A stretch of DNA of 64,000 bases from an uncultured Cellulophaga sp. (GTDB lineage: Bacteria > Bacteroidota > Bacteroidia > Flavobacteriales > Flavobacteriaceae): NCBI GenBank assembly GCA_947496695.1, contig CANMEI010000001.1, positions 62,001-126,000 on the forward strand, in the 5' to 3' direction. The notes beneath the pieces are model-generated. The model was not told the origin of the DNA. It made no database searches and saw only the letters and a list, made by a program, of their open reading frames with translations. The position numbers and the translations under genes are program-made. Positions 53,529-63,800 of the stretch are shown in pieces (within the stretch, counting starts at the first letter, position 1; each line of letters opens with the position of its first letter).

Positions 53529-54776
53529 TTACTGGATAAAACCAGCTCCTACGGTACTATTTGTTTTGGTATCAATTAAAATAAACGAACCGTTTGTTCT
53601 ATGATCTTTAAAAGCATCAAAGAAAATTGGCTTATTTAATTTGAAAGTAACTTTAGCAATATCATTCATTCCTAAACCAGTTACTCCTTCTTCAATACCT
53701 GAATAATCAGGATTAATTTTATGATGAATTTTATCCACCTTAGCTAAAACCTTATTTACACCATGTTGAACTACATATTTACCACCTGCTTGTAATTGTT
53801 CAGAATCCATCCAAGAGATTGTTGCTGTAAATTGTTTTTCTATTTGTGGCAATTCATTAGCTCTTACAATCATATCACCTCTACTCACATTAATTTCATC
53901 TTCTAAAGTAATAGTAACCGATGAACGTCTTGAAGCAGTATCATATTTTTTATCGTAAGCGTATATTTCTTTTATTTTAGATTTTGTTTGTGAAGGCAAA
54001 GCCACTACCTCATCTCCAACACTTAATTCACCTCCATATACTTTACCTGCAAAACCTCTAAAATCATGAAATTCATCTGTTTTAGGGCGAATTACATATT
54101 GCACAGGAAAACGTGGTGTACCTGCATTGAAAATATCTTTTCTATCTAAATCTTCTAAATGCTCTAACAGTGTTTGTCCTGAGTACCAAGGTGTGTTTTC
54201 TGATTTATTCACTACATTATCGCCTTTTAATGCACTAACTGGAATAAATGTAATATTTTGATCTTGGTAATCTCTCTTTGCCATTAATTCAGAAAAATCT
54301 GCTTTAATTTCGTTATATCTTTCTTCTGAAAAATCAACTAAATCCATTTTATTAATAGCTACAATAACATCTTTTACACGAAGTAAGTTATTGATAAAAA
54401 AGTGACGGTTTGTTTGCTCAATTACTCCTTTACGAGCATCAATTAAAATAATTGCTGCTTGAGATGTAGATGCACCCGTAACCATATTACGTGTATATTC
54501 TACGTGACCTGGAGTATCGGCAATAATGTAACTTTTCTTTGCTGTAGAAAAATATATATGCGCAACATCAATAGTAATACCTTGCTCACGCTCAGCCACT
54601 AAACCATCAGTTGCTAAAGAAAAGTCTAAATAGTCATATCCTTTTTGCTTACTTGTTTTCTCGATAGCCTCTAACTTATCACTTGTAAGTGATTTTGTAT
54701 CGTATAGAATTCTACCTATTAAGGTACTCTTACCATCATCTACACTACCTGCTGTTGCTATTTTTAGTACTTCCAT
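53529..54776 (-). CDS. cysN: Sulfate adenylyltransferase, GTPase subunit CysN
   Basis: Couples GTP hydrolysis to APS synthesis by CysD. 415 aa from ATG 54776 (MEVLKIATAGSVDDGKSTL); the longer frame from 54815 adds 13 non-conserved residues. G1 GSVDDGKST, G3 DTPGH, G4 NKMD and EF-Tu-like beta barrels are present. There is no fused APS kinase (CysC) domain at the C-terminus. Confidence 0.96.
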   Translation of the reverse strand: MEVLKIATAGSVDDGKSTLIGRILYDTKSLTSDKLEAIEKTSKQKGYDYLDFSLATDGLVAEREQGITIDVAHIYFSTAKKSYIIADTPGHVEYTRNMVTGASTSQAAIILIDARKGVIEQTNRHFFINNLLRVKDVIVAINKMDLVDFSEERYNEIKADFSELMAKRDYQDQNITFIPVSALKGDNVVNKSENTPWYSGQTLLEHLEDLDRKDIFNAGTPRFPVQYVIRPKTDEFHDFRGFAGKVYGGELSVGDEVVALPSQTKSKIKEIYAYDKKYDTASRRSSVTITLEDEINVSRGDMIVRANELPQIEKQFTATISWMDSEQLQAGGKYVVQHGVNKVLAKVDKIHHKINPDYSGIEEGVTGLGMNDIAKVTFKLNKPIFFDAFKDHRTNGSFILIDTKTNSTVGAGFIQ

Positions 54777-54859
54777 TATTTTATTATTGTTGTTTGACAC
54801 TTTGAAAAGTATCAATCTATATTTTTATTTAAGTTGATTTATTATTTAAAAATCAACTA

Positions 54860-55765
54860 TTAAAAGTATCCTTGTTGTTTTCTTTTCTCCATTGCTGCTT
54901 CAGAACGCTTATCATCAATACGCGCTCCTCTTTCAGAAATACTTGAGTCTCTAATTTCACTTACCACTTTATCAATACTAACTGCATCAGAAAGTACTGC
55001 TGCTGTACAAGACATATCTCCTACAGTACGGAAACGCACTAAACGCTCTTCAACAACCTCATCTTCATCACGGAAAACAATATCATCTTCAGCAGACCAT
55101 ATCATACCATCTCTAACAAATGTTTTACGTTTGTGCGCAAAATATATTGATGGAATTTCAATTTCTTCTTTTTGAATATAAGACCAAACATCTAATTCTG
55201 TCCAGTTTGAAATTGGAAAACAACGTACGTTTTGACCTAATTCGATATCGCCATTCAACATATCAAACAACTCAGGACGTTGGCTTTTTTCATCCCATTG
55301 ACCAAAATCATCACGAACAGAAAAAATACGTTCTTTCGCTCTTGCCTTTTCTTCATCTCTACGAGCACCACCGATACAAGCATCAAACTTAAACTCTTCA
55401 ATAGCATCTAATAATGTAGTTGTTTGTAAAGAGTTTCTACTAGCATATCTACCAGACTCTTCTTTAACTTTACCAGCATCAATAGAATCTTGTACATTAC
55501 GCACAATTAATTCTACACCAAGTTCTTTCGCCAAACGATCTCTGAATTCTATTGTTTCAGGAAAGTTATGACCCGTATCAATATGCATTAAAGGGAAAGG
55601 AATTTTTGCTGGCCAAAATGCTTTTTGTGCCAAACGAACTAGAGTTATTGAATCTTTACCACCTGAGAATAATAGTACTGGTTTCTCAAATTGAGCAGCA
55701 ACTTCTCTTATAATATAAATTGCTTCGTTTTCTAATGGGTTTATATGCGATGTATCTTTATTCAT
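54860..55765 (-). CDS. cysD: Sulfate adenylyltransferase subunit CysD
   Basis: ATP sulfurylase catalytic subunit forming APS from ATP and sulfate; 301 aa. PP-loop SGGKDSITLVRLA (about residues 33-45), then HIDTGHNFPET and GGARRDEEKARAKERIFS, as in the PAPS reductase-like superfamily. It lies between cysH and cysN, with 83 bp to the latter. Confidence 0.97.
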   Translation of the reverse strand: MNKDTSHINPLENEAIYIIREVAAQFEKPVLLFSGGKDSITLVRLAQKAFWPAKIPFPLMHIDTGHNFPETIEFRDRLAKELGVELIVRNVQDSIDAGKVKEESGRYASRNSLQTTTLLDAIEEFKFDACIGGARRDEEKARAKERIFSVRDDFGQWDEKSQRPELFDMLNGDIELGQNVRCFPISNWTELDVWSYIQKEEIEIPSIYFAHKRKTFVRDGMIWSAEDDIVFRDEDEVVEERLVRFRTVGDMSCTAAVLSDAVSIDKVVSEIRDSSISERGARIDDKRSEAAMEKRKQQGYF

Positions 55766-55812
55766 CTTTTTATTTTAATTCTTTATTCAATACTTAAGTT
55801 TAAAATCTGCTC

Positions 55813-56436
55813 TTAAGTGTGTAATCCGCATTCGCGATTTTCTAAAACTTTTGTTGGGTCAAAATATTTATGCTCATTAGGTAAATTATACTCTGTTAAA
55901 TAAGCATCTAATTTTGCATCATCCCAATGATAAAAAGGGCTTACTTTCAAAACTCCATCTTTACTTACACTAAAAATATCTAATGAATTACGTAAAGCAG
56001 TTTGTCCTTTTCTAAGGTTTGTAAACCATACTTTAGGTATATGTTCCGCCATTGCTCTACCAAAAGGCTCAAGCTTAACTTGCTCAGTAAAAATTGCATG
56101 GTTTGGATCATCAATACCAGGTATTCCCATAACAGCATCTCTATGAGATGATGTTTGCTTAGGTACATATAAATGAATATTTAAACCTAATTTTTCAATC
56201 AAATCTTCTGCATGTTTATAGGTATTTGGTGTATTATAACCTGTATCACACCAAATAACTTTAATATCTTTATTTACAGCAGTAACAGCATGTAAAATAT
56301 TTACCTCATAAGGTCTAAAGTTTGTTGTAACTACTGCATTACTATTTTGCTCTAATGCAAATGCTATAATATCAGCAGGAGAAGCATCAGCAAACTTAGC
56401 ATTCCATTCTTGTATGTTTTCTTCTGTAAAAGCCAT
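55813..56436 (-). CDS. cysH: Phosphoadenylylsulfate reductase CysH
   Basis: Thioredoxin-dependent reduction of the activated sulfate to sulfite; 207 aa. Motifs: VVTTNFRPYEVN, WCDTGYNTPNTY, and the C-terminal nucleophile ECGLHT (Cys204). The CC...CxxC cysteines that bind the 4Fe-4S cluster of APS reductases are absent, so the substrate should be PAPS. The required APS kinase is not encoded in this window. 12 bp separate it from the DUF2061 gene. Confidence 0.93.
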   Translation of the reverse strand: MAFTEENIQEWNAKFADASPADIIAFALEQNSNAVVTTNFRPYEVNILHAVTAVNKDIKVIWCDTGYNTPNTYKHAEDLIEKLGLNIHLYVPKQTSSHRDAVMGIPGIDDPNHAIFTEQVKLEPFGRAMAEHIPKVWFTNLRKGQTALRNSLDIFSVSKDGVLKVSPFYHWDDAKLDAYLTEYNLPNEHKYFDPTKVLENRECGLHT

Positions 56437-56448
56437 AACTATTAAATC

Positions 56449-56712
56449 TTATTTACCCCATTTAATTTTATTCCACATTCTCTCATGGAAAAAATATAAC
56501 ACCATTTTTGTAAAAAGCTCAACAACACCTATCGAAAAAGCTAATTTTAAAGTTCCAGTTACAATCCAAGAAATAATAACTGTATCTATTGTACCAATAA
56601 CTCTCCAACTAATTGACTTAACAATACTCCTTCTAGGGTCTTCAGATTTACTATCTTCTTTGTAAGTCGTTTTCGTATTTTCTTTATCTAAAATCAATTG
56701 ATCTGCTATCAT
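56449..56712 (-). CDS. DUF2061 small membrane protein
   Basis: 87 aa with two hydrophobic segments (about residues 35-52 and 55-72) and the family pattern SIVKSISWRVIGTIDTVIISWIVTGTLKLAFSIG, ending KMVLYFFHERMWNKIKWGK. Members often start sulfate-assimilation operons in Bacteroidota, as here, but the function is not known to me. First gene of the operon. Confidence 0.9.
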   Translation of the reverse strand: MIADQLILDKENTKTTYKEDSKSEDPRRSIVKSISWRVIGTIDTVIISWIVTGTLKLAFSIGVVELFTKMVLYFFHERMWNKIKWGK

Positions 56713-56726
56713 GTGATTAATCTTTT

Positions 56727-56818
56727 CTATTACCCTATTAAACTAATAGAGTTTTCAAAAGTAATTATTTTTCACAAAGTAAGTCGTTAATTAATATACA
56801 AAATTACTATTACCCTAT
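56727..56818 (-). promoter_or_regulatory. Sulfate-operon control region: two identical 12-bp boxes around the promoter
   Basis: Two exact copies of CTATTACCCTAT (56727-56738 and 56807-56818, 80 bp apart) bracket a promoter-like region with TTTG (56802-56799) and, after 17 bp, TACTTTG (56781-56775) on the minus strand; TACTTTTG at 56763-56756 is an alternative -7 box. The upstream copy lies just before the -33 element and the other between transcription start and the DUF2061 ATG. Likely operators for the Rrf2 regulator encoded next door (inference). Confidence 0.5.
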
Positions 56819-56885
56819 AGTTTTAGTAGATTATTAAAAAAAGACAATAAAACTTAATAAATCTTCAATGATTTTTTATTGATTT

Positions 56886-57296
56886 CTATGAAATTAAGTC
56901 GGAAAGTACTGTGTTACGGTAAATTTCTAGATTACTATCACGTACCTGTAACATTAATTTATGCACGCCACATGTTAACTCATCAGGGCAGTCTTCACAT
57001 TTTTTGTAAAAATTAAGACTAACACAAGGCACCATTGAAATAGGTCCTTCTAATACCCGCATTACATCAGCCATTTTTATTTCAGATGCGTCTTTAATAA
57101 GGTAATAACCACCACCTTTTCCTTTTTTACTACCCAAAAACCCCGTTTTACGTAAAGACAATAATATAGTTTCTAAAAACTTTTGAGATATGTTTTCAGC
57201 ACTTGCAATTTCAGAAATTTGCACTGGTTTTTTACCTTCTTGTTGCGCCAAGAAAGTAAGTGCTTTCAATCCGTATTTTGTCTTTTTTGATAACAT
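56886..57296 (-). CDS. Rrf2-family transcriptional regulator
   Basis: 136 aa with the Rrf2 winged helix at the N-terminus (KKTKYGLKALTFLAQQEGKKPVQISEIASAENISQKFLETIL, then GKGGGYYL wing). A Cys-rich segment, CVSLNFYKKCEDCPDELTCGVH (about residues 94-115, four to five Cys), could hold an Fe-S cluster as in IscR, while the position upstream of the sulfate genes parallels CymR of Bacillus. It probably senses sulfur or Fe-S status and controls the DUF2061-cysH operon (inference). Confidence 0.9.
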   Translation of the reverse strand: MLSKKTKYGLKALTFLAQQEGKKPVQISEIASAENISQKFLETILLSLRKTGFLGSKKGKGGGYYLIKDASEIKMADVMRVLEGPISMVPCVSLNFYKKCEDCPDELTCGVHKLMLQVRDSNLEIYRNTVLSDLIS

Positions 57297-57423
57297 ATGT
57301 GGCTAAGATACTCAAAAATTAGATAATCTTTAAATCCTATATATTAACTAGAATTAAGAACTTGAATTTAATATTTTTAATAAAAAGAATATTCGTAAAA
57401 TAATTCTAAAAAAAATGTTTTAA

Positions 57424-58123
57424 AATAAAATATTAAAAACCAACCAAATTATTATTAAAAATATCGCTACATTATCAAAAGCTATCACCAAAGAAGCCGG
57501 TAAAGGAATATTCAAACATATTATATTTATAAGCTTTAGTTTAATATTATTTATTATAGCATTAATTTTGGTAGGCACCACAGAAGATGAAGTAGGAGTT
57601 TCTGCTTCTGGTCATACATGTAGTGCTGGGGGTGTATTAGGATTCTTTTATCTTTTTGCAATAGACTTTTGTTTGGCCTATGCTACTTTGCGTAACAAGT
57701 TTAATTGTATTCCCGTTTTTGTACTTTACATTAATTAATAAAGGAATCATTCATGCTTCAATACGTAAGCTATGGAAAGAAAATTTAGAAACATGGTTTA
57801 CAACTAAGATAAAAAATTATACCTCTAAATACTTTTCAGTAGGTAATAAAGCTTCAACACTTAACGAACTAGCCACTTTAAAAATAAAATTAATTCATGA
57901 CATTAAGAATGATGAAAGCAATTCTTAATGGCAACGTAAAATATTCTCTTTTATACTTAAAAAAATAAGGTTAGATGATTTTGACGTCAATCAAACTGAC
58001 ACAAAACTTAGTGATTTTATAGTTGATAAAGCAATTGAATATGTTTCGTCATTAGGCGAGCCTAACAATAAACCTATATATATTGTCTTCGGAATTCAAG
58101 TAACGTTACTAAATCATTATTAA
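57424..58123 (+). pseudogene. Decayed gene for a two-segment membrane protein (frameshift and in-frame stop)
   Basis: The 957-bp gap between the Rrf2 and arylsulfotransferase genes holds broken coding sequence on the plus strand. An open frame from 57424 encodes a helix and a membrane segment (FISFSLILFIIALILVG) up to about 57670. Coding quality then passes to the frame of 57680-57928 (second membrane segment, SLIVFPFLYFTL), and after TAA at 57926 the same frame continues to 58121-58123 (KKIRLDDFDVNQTDTKLSDFIVD and on). One frameshift, one stop and loss of the start codon separate it from a protein of about 230 aa. Family not recognised. Confidence 0.65.
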
Positions 58124-58151
58124 CAAATAACTTATCGCCTTAATCACAAGT

Positions 58152-58182
58152 CATTCACTGAAAGAAAACACACATTCACTGA
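58152..58182. repeat. 10-bp direct repeat with 21-bp period
   Basis: CATTCACTGA occurs at 58152-58161 and 58173-58182, two helical turns apart and 72 bp before the arylsulfotransferase-like gene. It may be an operator; no regulator is identifiable. Confidence 0.3.
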
Positions 58183-58253
58183 TTACCTCTTTATAAATAA
58201 AATTTAATTAAAATATACGAGTTAGATTAATACAAGAACTTAATAAGGAAATA

Positions 58254-59528
58254 ATGAAAATGAAAAAAAAAGAATATTTTAAATCTGCTTTACAAATTGT
58301 ACTAATAGCTTCACTTATTACTTTTAGTGCATGTAGTAGTGATGATTCTGATACTACCACTGAAGATACAGAAGAGGAAACTAACGAAGAGAGTTCCATT
58401 GATACAGATTCTTATATTTTAGTTGCTGATACTGATAATCAAGGTGCATACTTAATAAACCATGACGGAGATCAACTTTTTAAATGGGAATTTGACAGAA
58501 GTTTAGGTAACGATGTTAACCTATTAGATGATGGAAGTTTAGTTGTTTGCTTAAAAGCAGACAACCCAGGAATAACCTTAGGTGGTTACGGGGGTATTAT
58601 GCGTAAAATTAATGCAGACCAGACTACAGATTGGGAGGTTTCTTATAATTCTGGTGATGATTATATGGCGCACCATGATGTTGAATATTTATCAAGTGGA
58701 AATATTATTTTCCCTGTTTGGGAAAAAGTAACTTCAGAAGAAGCTAGCGAATTAGGGTTCTCAGAAGATTTAGATATATTTCCAGATGCGATTATTGAAA
58801 TGAACCCGTTGACAGAAGAAATAGTCTGGGAATGGCATGTTATAGATCATTTAATTCAAGATCACGATAGCTCTAAAGAAAACTTTGGTGTTGTTGTTGA
58901 CAACCCTAATAAAGTAGATATTAATTACAACAGCACTCAATCTAATGGAGATTTAATGCATTTTAACGGTTTAACTTTAGATGAAACTAATGACATTTTA
59001 TATATCACGGTAAACAACTATAGTGAAGTTTGGGTTTTAGATCACAGCACAACCACAGAAGAAGCTAGTACAAGTACTGGCGGAAATTACAATTTAGGAG
59101 GCGATTTAATTTATCGTTTTGGCAATCCACTTGCTTATGATAATGTAGGAGACGTAACCTTAAACAATGTTCACTATCCAAATTTATTAGACACTGGTAA
59201 CATGTTAGTTTTTGCAAATGATATTTACGACAATCAATCTGAAGTTGTTGAGTATGTTTTAAATCCACCTTATGAATTAGTTGCAGGTGAAGACAATGAG
59301 CCTACTGTAACTTGGAGTTTTACAGATTCTGAACTATATACTGCTGGTTTAGGTAGCGGTGTTCGTATGAGTAATGGAAATACTTTAATTGCCGAGGGTA
59401 GAGATGGCACTATATGGGAAGTAAGCGATAGTGGTGAAGTACTATGGCAAAATACAGATTACAATACAGTTTGGAGAGCTTATGCTTTTTTAACTGATGA
59501 CCCAGCAGTTACTGCTTTAGGATTATAA
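58254..59528 (+). CDS. Arylsulfotransferase-like (ASST) beta-propeller lipoprotein
   Basis: 424 aa. Signal peptide with lipobox TFSAC (about Cys27) followed by SSDDSD, pointing to surface export, then a Thr/Glu linker (about 33-50) and a beta propeller. Repeated blade motifs (YILVADTDNQGAYLINHDGDQLFKWEF, GNTLIAEGRDGTIWEVSDSGEVLWQ) and conserved His residues (AHHDVEYL, DLMHFNGL, LNNVHYPN) match the arylsulfate sulfotransferase family, which moves sulfate between phenolic groups. Enzymatic activity is uncertain in these Bacteroidota homologues. Monocistronic with its own terminator. Confidence 0.82.
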   Translation: MKMKKKEYFKSALQIVLIASLITFSACSSDDSDTTTEDTEEETNEESSIDTDSYILVADTDNQGAYLINHDGDQLFKWEFDRSLGNDVNLLDDGSLVVCLKADNPGITLGGYGGIMRKINADQTTDWEVSYNSGDDYMAHHDVEYLSSGNIIFPVWEKVTSEEASELGFSEDLDIFPDAIIEMNPLTEEIVWEWHVIDHLIQDHDSSKENFGVVVDNPNKVDINYNSTQSNGDLMHFNGLTLDETNDILYITVNNYSEVWVLDHSTTTEEASTSTGGNYNLGGDLIYRFGNPLAYDNVGDVTLNNVHYPNLLDTGNMLVFANDIYDNQSEVVEYVLNPPYELVAGEDNEPTVTWSFTDSELYTAGLGSGVRMSNGNTLIAEGRDGTIWEVSDSGEVLWQNTDYNTVWRAYAFLTDDPAVTALGL

Positions 59529-59551
59529 AGAACGAGAACACTATATTTAAT

Positions 59552-59582
59552 AAGCCTCAATATTTATAAAATATTGAGGCTT
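59552..59582. terminator. Bidirectional intrinsic terminator
   Basis: Perfect 14-bp stem AAGCCTCAATATTT / AAATATTGAGGCTT (59552-59565, 59569-59582), loop of three, between convergent genes. Confidence 0.85.
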
Positions 59583-59609
59583 TATCTATTAAAAAAAAGA
59601 AAGTATTAA

Positions 59610-60773
59610 CTACCCTAATGCTTGCTTAACATCAGCAATAATATCATCTATATGTTCTAAACCTACTGACAACCTTACTGTACCGTCAGTAATATTAACT
59701 ACCTCTCTTTCTTCTGTTGTTAATTTACTATGTGTTGTTGATGCTGGGTGCGTTACAATACTTCTTGAATCTCCTAAATTGGCTGATAAAGACAATAATT
59801 TAATTGAATCAAAAAAGTTTCTCCCTGCTTCCAGTCCTCCTTTAACTTCAAAAGCAACAATAGACCCACCTGCTTTCATTTGCTTTTTAGCAATTTCATA
59901 CATTGGATGCGATTTTAAAAATGGGTATTTTACCCAATTCACTTTCGGATGGTTTTCTAAAAAGGTTGCCAGCTTTAAAGCATTCTCACAATGACGATCC
60001 ACACGAACAGCCAGTGTTTCTAAACTTTTAGATATTACCCAAGCATTAAAAGGCGAAAGCGCAGGACCAGTAATACGAGAAAAACGATATATTTTATCCA
60101 TTAACGCAGCACTACCAACAGTAATTCCTGCTAACACACGACCCTGACCATCCATTAGCTTTGTACCTGAATGAATTACTAAATCTGCCCCAAACTTAAT
60201 TGGCTGTTGCAAATAAGGAGTTGCAAAGCAATTATCAATAACTAATATTAAATTGTACTTTTTAGCAATTTTACCTAAAGCTTCTAAATCTAAAACATCA
60301 ACACCTGGATTTGTTGGAGATTCTGCATAAATTATTTTAGTTGTTGGCTTTATTAGTTTTTCAATTGTAGTCAAATCATCAATCTCAAAATAATCTGATG
60401 ACACATTCCATTTTGGGAAAAAAGTAGCAAATAAATTATGTGTTGACCCGAATATATTTCGAGCTGATATAATATGATCTCCACTATCAACTAATGCCGC
60501 TAATGTTGAAAAAACAGCCGCCATACCTGATGCAAAAGCAAAACCCGCTTCAGCACCTTCCATTTTACATACTTTCTCTATAAACTCATTAGAGTTTGGA
60601 TTGGAATACCTTGAATAAATATTACGCTCTTTTTCTTCACTAAAAGAAGCTCGCATATCTTCAGCATCTTCAAAGACAAAGCTTGAAGTAACATACATTG
60701 GTGTAGAATGTTCTAAAAACTGTGAGCGCTCCGTTTGTGTTCTAATTGCGTCTGTTTCAAACTTATTTTCCAT
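59610..60773 (-). CDS. metZ: O-acyl-homoserine sulfhydrylase (MetZ-type, Cys/Met metabolism PLP enzyme)
   Basis: Replaces the acyl group of O-acetyl- or O-succinyl-homoserine with sulfide to form homocysteine. 387 aa with SRYSNPN, the PLP site SGTKLMDGQGRVLAG (Lys about 206), and YAESPTNPGVDVLDL. It lies 45 bp after the MetX-aspartokinase-homoserine dehydrogenase gene, which makes its substrate, so acyl donor use should be acetyl. Cystathionine gamma-synthase activity cannot be excluded by sequence. Confidence 0.92.
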   Translation of the reverse strand: MENKFETDAIRTQTERSQFLEHSTPMYVTSSFVFEDAEDMRASFSEEKERNIYSRYSNPNSNEFIEKVCKMEGAEAGFAFASGMAAVFSTLAALVDSGDHIISARNIFGSTHNLFATFFPKWNVSSDYFEIDDLTTIEKLIKPTTKIIYAESPTNPGVDVLDLEALGKIAKKYNLILVIDNCFATPYLQQPIKFGADLVIHSGTKLMDGQGRVLAGITVGSAALMDKIYRFSRITGPALSPFNAWVISKSLETLAVRVDRHCENALKLATFLENHPKVNWVKYPFLKSHPMYEIAKKQMKAGGSIVAFEVKGGLEAGRNFFDSIKLLSLSANLGDSRSIVTHPASTTHSKLTTEEREVVNITDGTVRLSVGLEHIDDIIADVKQALG

Positions 60774-60788
60774 ATTTCTCTTAAATTA

Positions 60789-60806
60789 GGTAACATACTT
60801 GTTACC
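60789..60806. other. Small inverted repeat between the thrA fusion and metZ
   Basis: GGTAACA-TACT-TGTTACC, 7-bp perfect arms, in the 45-bp gap. No T-run follows, so it is more likely an mRNA-processing or stabilising hairpin than a terminator. Confidence 0.35.
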
Positions 60807-60818
60807 CGGATTTTATTC

Positions 60819-63800
60819 TTATTTTCCTTTTTCTATAATTCTCAATATATCACCAAATACACCACGGGCAGTTACCGCTGCTCCTGCTCCTGCTCCTTGA
60901 ATTACTAATGGATTTTCACCGTAAGATTCAGTATAAATTTCAATAATAGAATCTGACCCTTTTACTTGCCCTAGTGCACTTTCCTTAGGAACAGAAATTA
61001 ATTTCACTTCTAAATTACCTTTTTCTTTTTGCAAATCACCATACAAATCACCTACATAACGTAACACATGATTAGGTTTTTGATCTTTTTTAATCTTATC
61101 AAAAATAGGATCTAATGACTCTAATTGATTTTTGAACGTAGCAACATCTACATTATGTAATTCTTCAGGTATTAAATTCTGAATACTTACATCGGTAAAC
61201 TCGTTACTTAAATCTAATTCACGAGCTAAAATCAATAATTTTCTACCTACATCATTACCTGATAAATCTTCACGGGCATCAGGCTCAGTAAATCCTTTTT
61301 CCATTGCTTCTTTTAGAATTGATGAAAATGGCCTATCTACTTCCGAAAAAGTATTAAAAATATAACTTAATGATCCTGAAAACACTCCCTTTATCTGTGT
61401 AATATTCTCTCCAGATAAATGCAATAATTTAATTGTGTCAATTAAAGGGAGCCCTGCTCCAACATTAGTTTCATACAAGTATTGCTTTTGATTTTTCTCT
61501 AATTCAGTTCTTAAATTCTGATAAAAATCAAAACTCAATGTATTTGCTATTTTATTAGAAGAAACCAAATCAAACCCATTAGCAATCATACTTGAGTAAG
61601 ACTCAACAAATGGTTTACTTGCCGTATTATCAACTGCAATTAAGTTTTCTAAATGATGTTGTTTTGCAAAATTAAAAATTGTAGCTAAATTAAATTCTTC
61701 TCCATTTTGCTCTAGCTCTTTTTCCCAATTTTCAGAAATGCCTATTTTATTTAACAATACTTTTCTAGAGTTTGCAACTGCAAAAACATTTAATTGAATA
61801 CCCTTACGCTCTTTAATGCTTTCTGCCGATGCTAATATTTGATCAATTAAAGTACCACCAACATTTCCATGACCAAAAATAGCAATATTAACTTTTTTAC
61901 TAATCCCGAAAACTTGGCCATGCATAACGTTCAAGGCCTTATATAAATCAGCCCGCTTTACTACCAAACTCACATTTTTACCTGTTACCGTATTATTAAA
62001 CAATAAGGGAACAATTTGGTTTTTAATTAATTCATTAAATGGTTTATGAAATGAGCTTAAATCTTGACCTACAATTGAAATTACAGAAACGTTATTAGAT
62101 ACCGTAATCATGTTTACATCTTTTGTAGCAAAATCAGATGTAAATTCCTCCAGTAAAACCTCTTTAGCTTTTAAAGCCTTATCCGCGGCAACAACAAAAC
62201 CTAGACCACGCTCAGATGAACCTTGAGAAATAATATTTACACTAATATTATTTGCACTAAGCGCCTTAAATACACGAGCATCAACACCAACTTTACCTAA
62301 CAAGCCACGACCTTCAAAATTAACTAAAGCCACGTCCTCTATAACAGAAAGCGATTTTATACCCTCTTTGCTTGTTTTAGCACTTATTAAAGTTCCATTA
62401 TTATCATCATTAAAAGTATTCAATATTCTTAATGGAATATTTTTTTCAATTAATGGAATAATTGTTTTTGCATGTAATATAGTTGCTCCAAAATTAGCTA
62501 ACTCATTTGCTTCGCTATATGATAATTCTTCTATTCTTTTTGCATCAGGAACATAATCTGGATTGGCAGTATAAATACCATCAACATGTGTATAATTTTG
62601 TAATTCTGCCGCATCTAAAAAATTAGCCATTAAAGCCGCCGAATAATTACTACCGTTTCTACCTAGCGTAGTAGTTTCATTATCGCTGTTTGAAGCTATA
62701 AAACCTGTAATTACAGGAATAACATTTTTATCTAGTTTAGCAACTGCCTGTAAGACATTTTCTTTTGATATTGTTTCAAAAACTTGAGCATCACCAAAAT
62801 TTCCATCTGTTTTTATCAAACTTCTCGAATCAATTAGTTTTGCTTTTATTCCTTTATCATTTAGTAATTTAGTAGTAACCTTTCCTGAAATTAATTCTCC
62901 AAAAGCCAAAACCTGATCTTTAATTTTAGTACTGTAATCGCCTAATAAAGAAACTCCTGAAAATAGCTTTTCTAATGCAGAAAACTCTTTTAACAAATCA
63001 ATATTAAAATCGTTTACTTGATAGGTTTTAAAAGCATTAAATTCAGTAGTATAATCTTTTCCTTTTGCCGCTTTTTTTAATATAGCTTCTAATTGATCTG
63101 TTGCTTTACCTCTTGCTGAAAGCACTACTCCAATATTTTCACCATTAGTTACTTTTGTAGTAATAATGTTTAAAACTCGATTTAAACCTTCGCCATTTGC
63201 TAACGATTTACCCCCAAATTTTAATATTTTAATACGCTGACTTTTCTCATTATGATCAAAAATTCCTTTTAATAATTGTTCCATTTGTTGGAATTCTAAT
63301 AAAAAAGCATCATGCCCATGTAATGATATTATCTCACCATATGTAACATTACTATTTACTTGTGCTAACTGTTTAAAAGTATCTTTGTTTTCTTCTGCTG
63401 TAAAAAACAAATCAGAATCTACCCCAATAATATGAATATTGGTTGCACTTTTTTCAATAATAGTAAAGGCGTCTTTATTATCGCGAGTAATGTCAATTGT
63501 TTTCAGTAATTGATTCATTAATTTATAGGCAGATAACTGAAAACGTTCTTGCAATTTAGTTCCATGATGTGTTAACCAACTTTCAACATTAAATACATGC
63601 AATTCTTCATTTGTACTTCTTTTAAAACGCTCTTTAAAAGATTCAGGCGTACGGTAGCAAAGCATTGCATGCATACGCGCATCATGTACCGGTTGTTTTG
63701 AGTTAATTAAAAACTGTTCTTGAATTTGACAATTTGCAATTAACCAATCTGTCGATTTCCAATCAGAAGCTACCGGAATTAAATTTTCTGTTAAATTAGG

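Noticed and set aside
55120..55392. Long open frame antisense to cysD
   Set aside because: Shadow frame of a strongly conserved gene, with Tyr/His/Gln-rich low-quality composition and no family match. The same reasoning removes the frames at 3102-3377, 11322-11594 and 50788-51150.
57680..57928. 82-codon frame as an independent small membrane protein
   Set aside because: Coding-like sequence continues both upstream in another frame and downstream after its stop, so it is better read as part of a broken larger gene.
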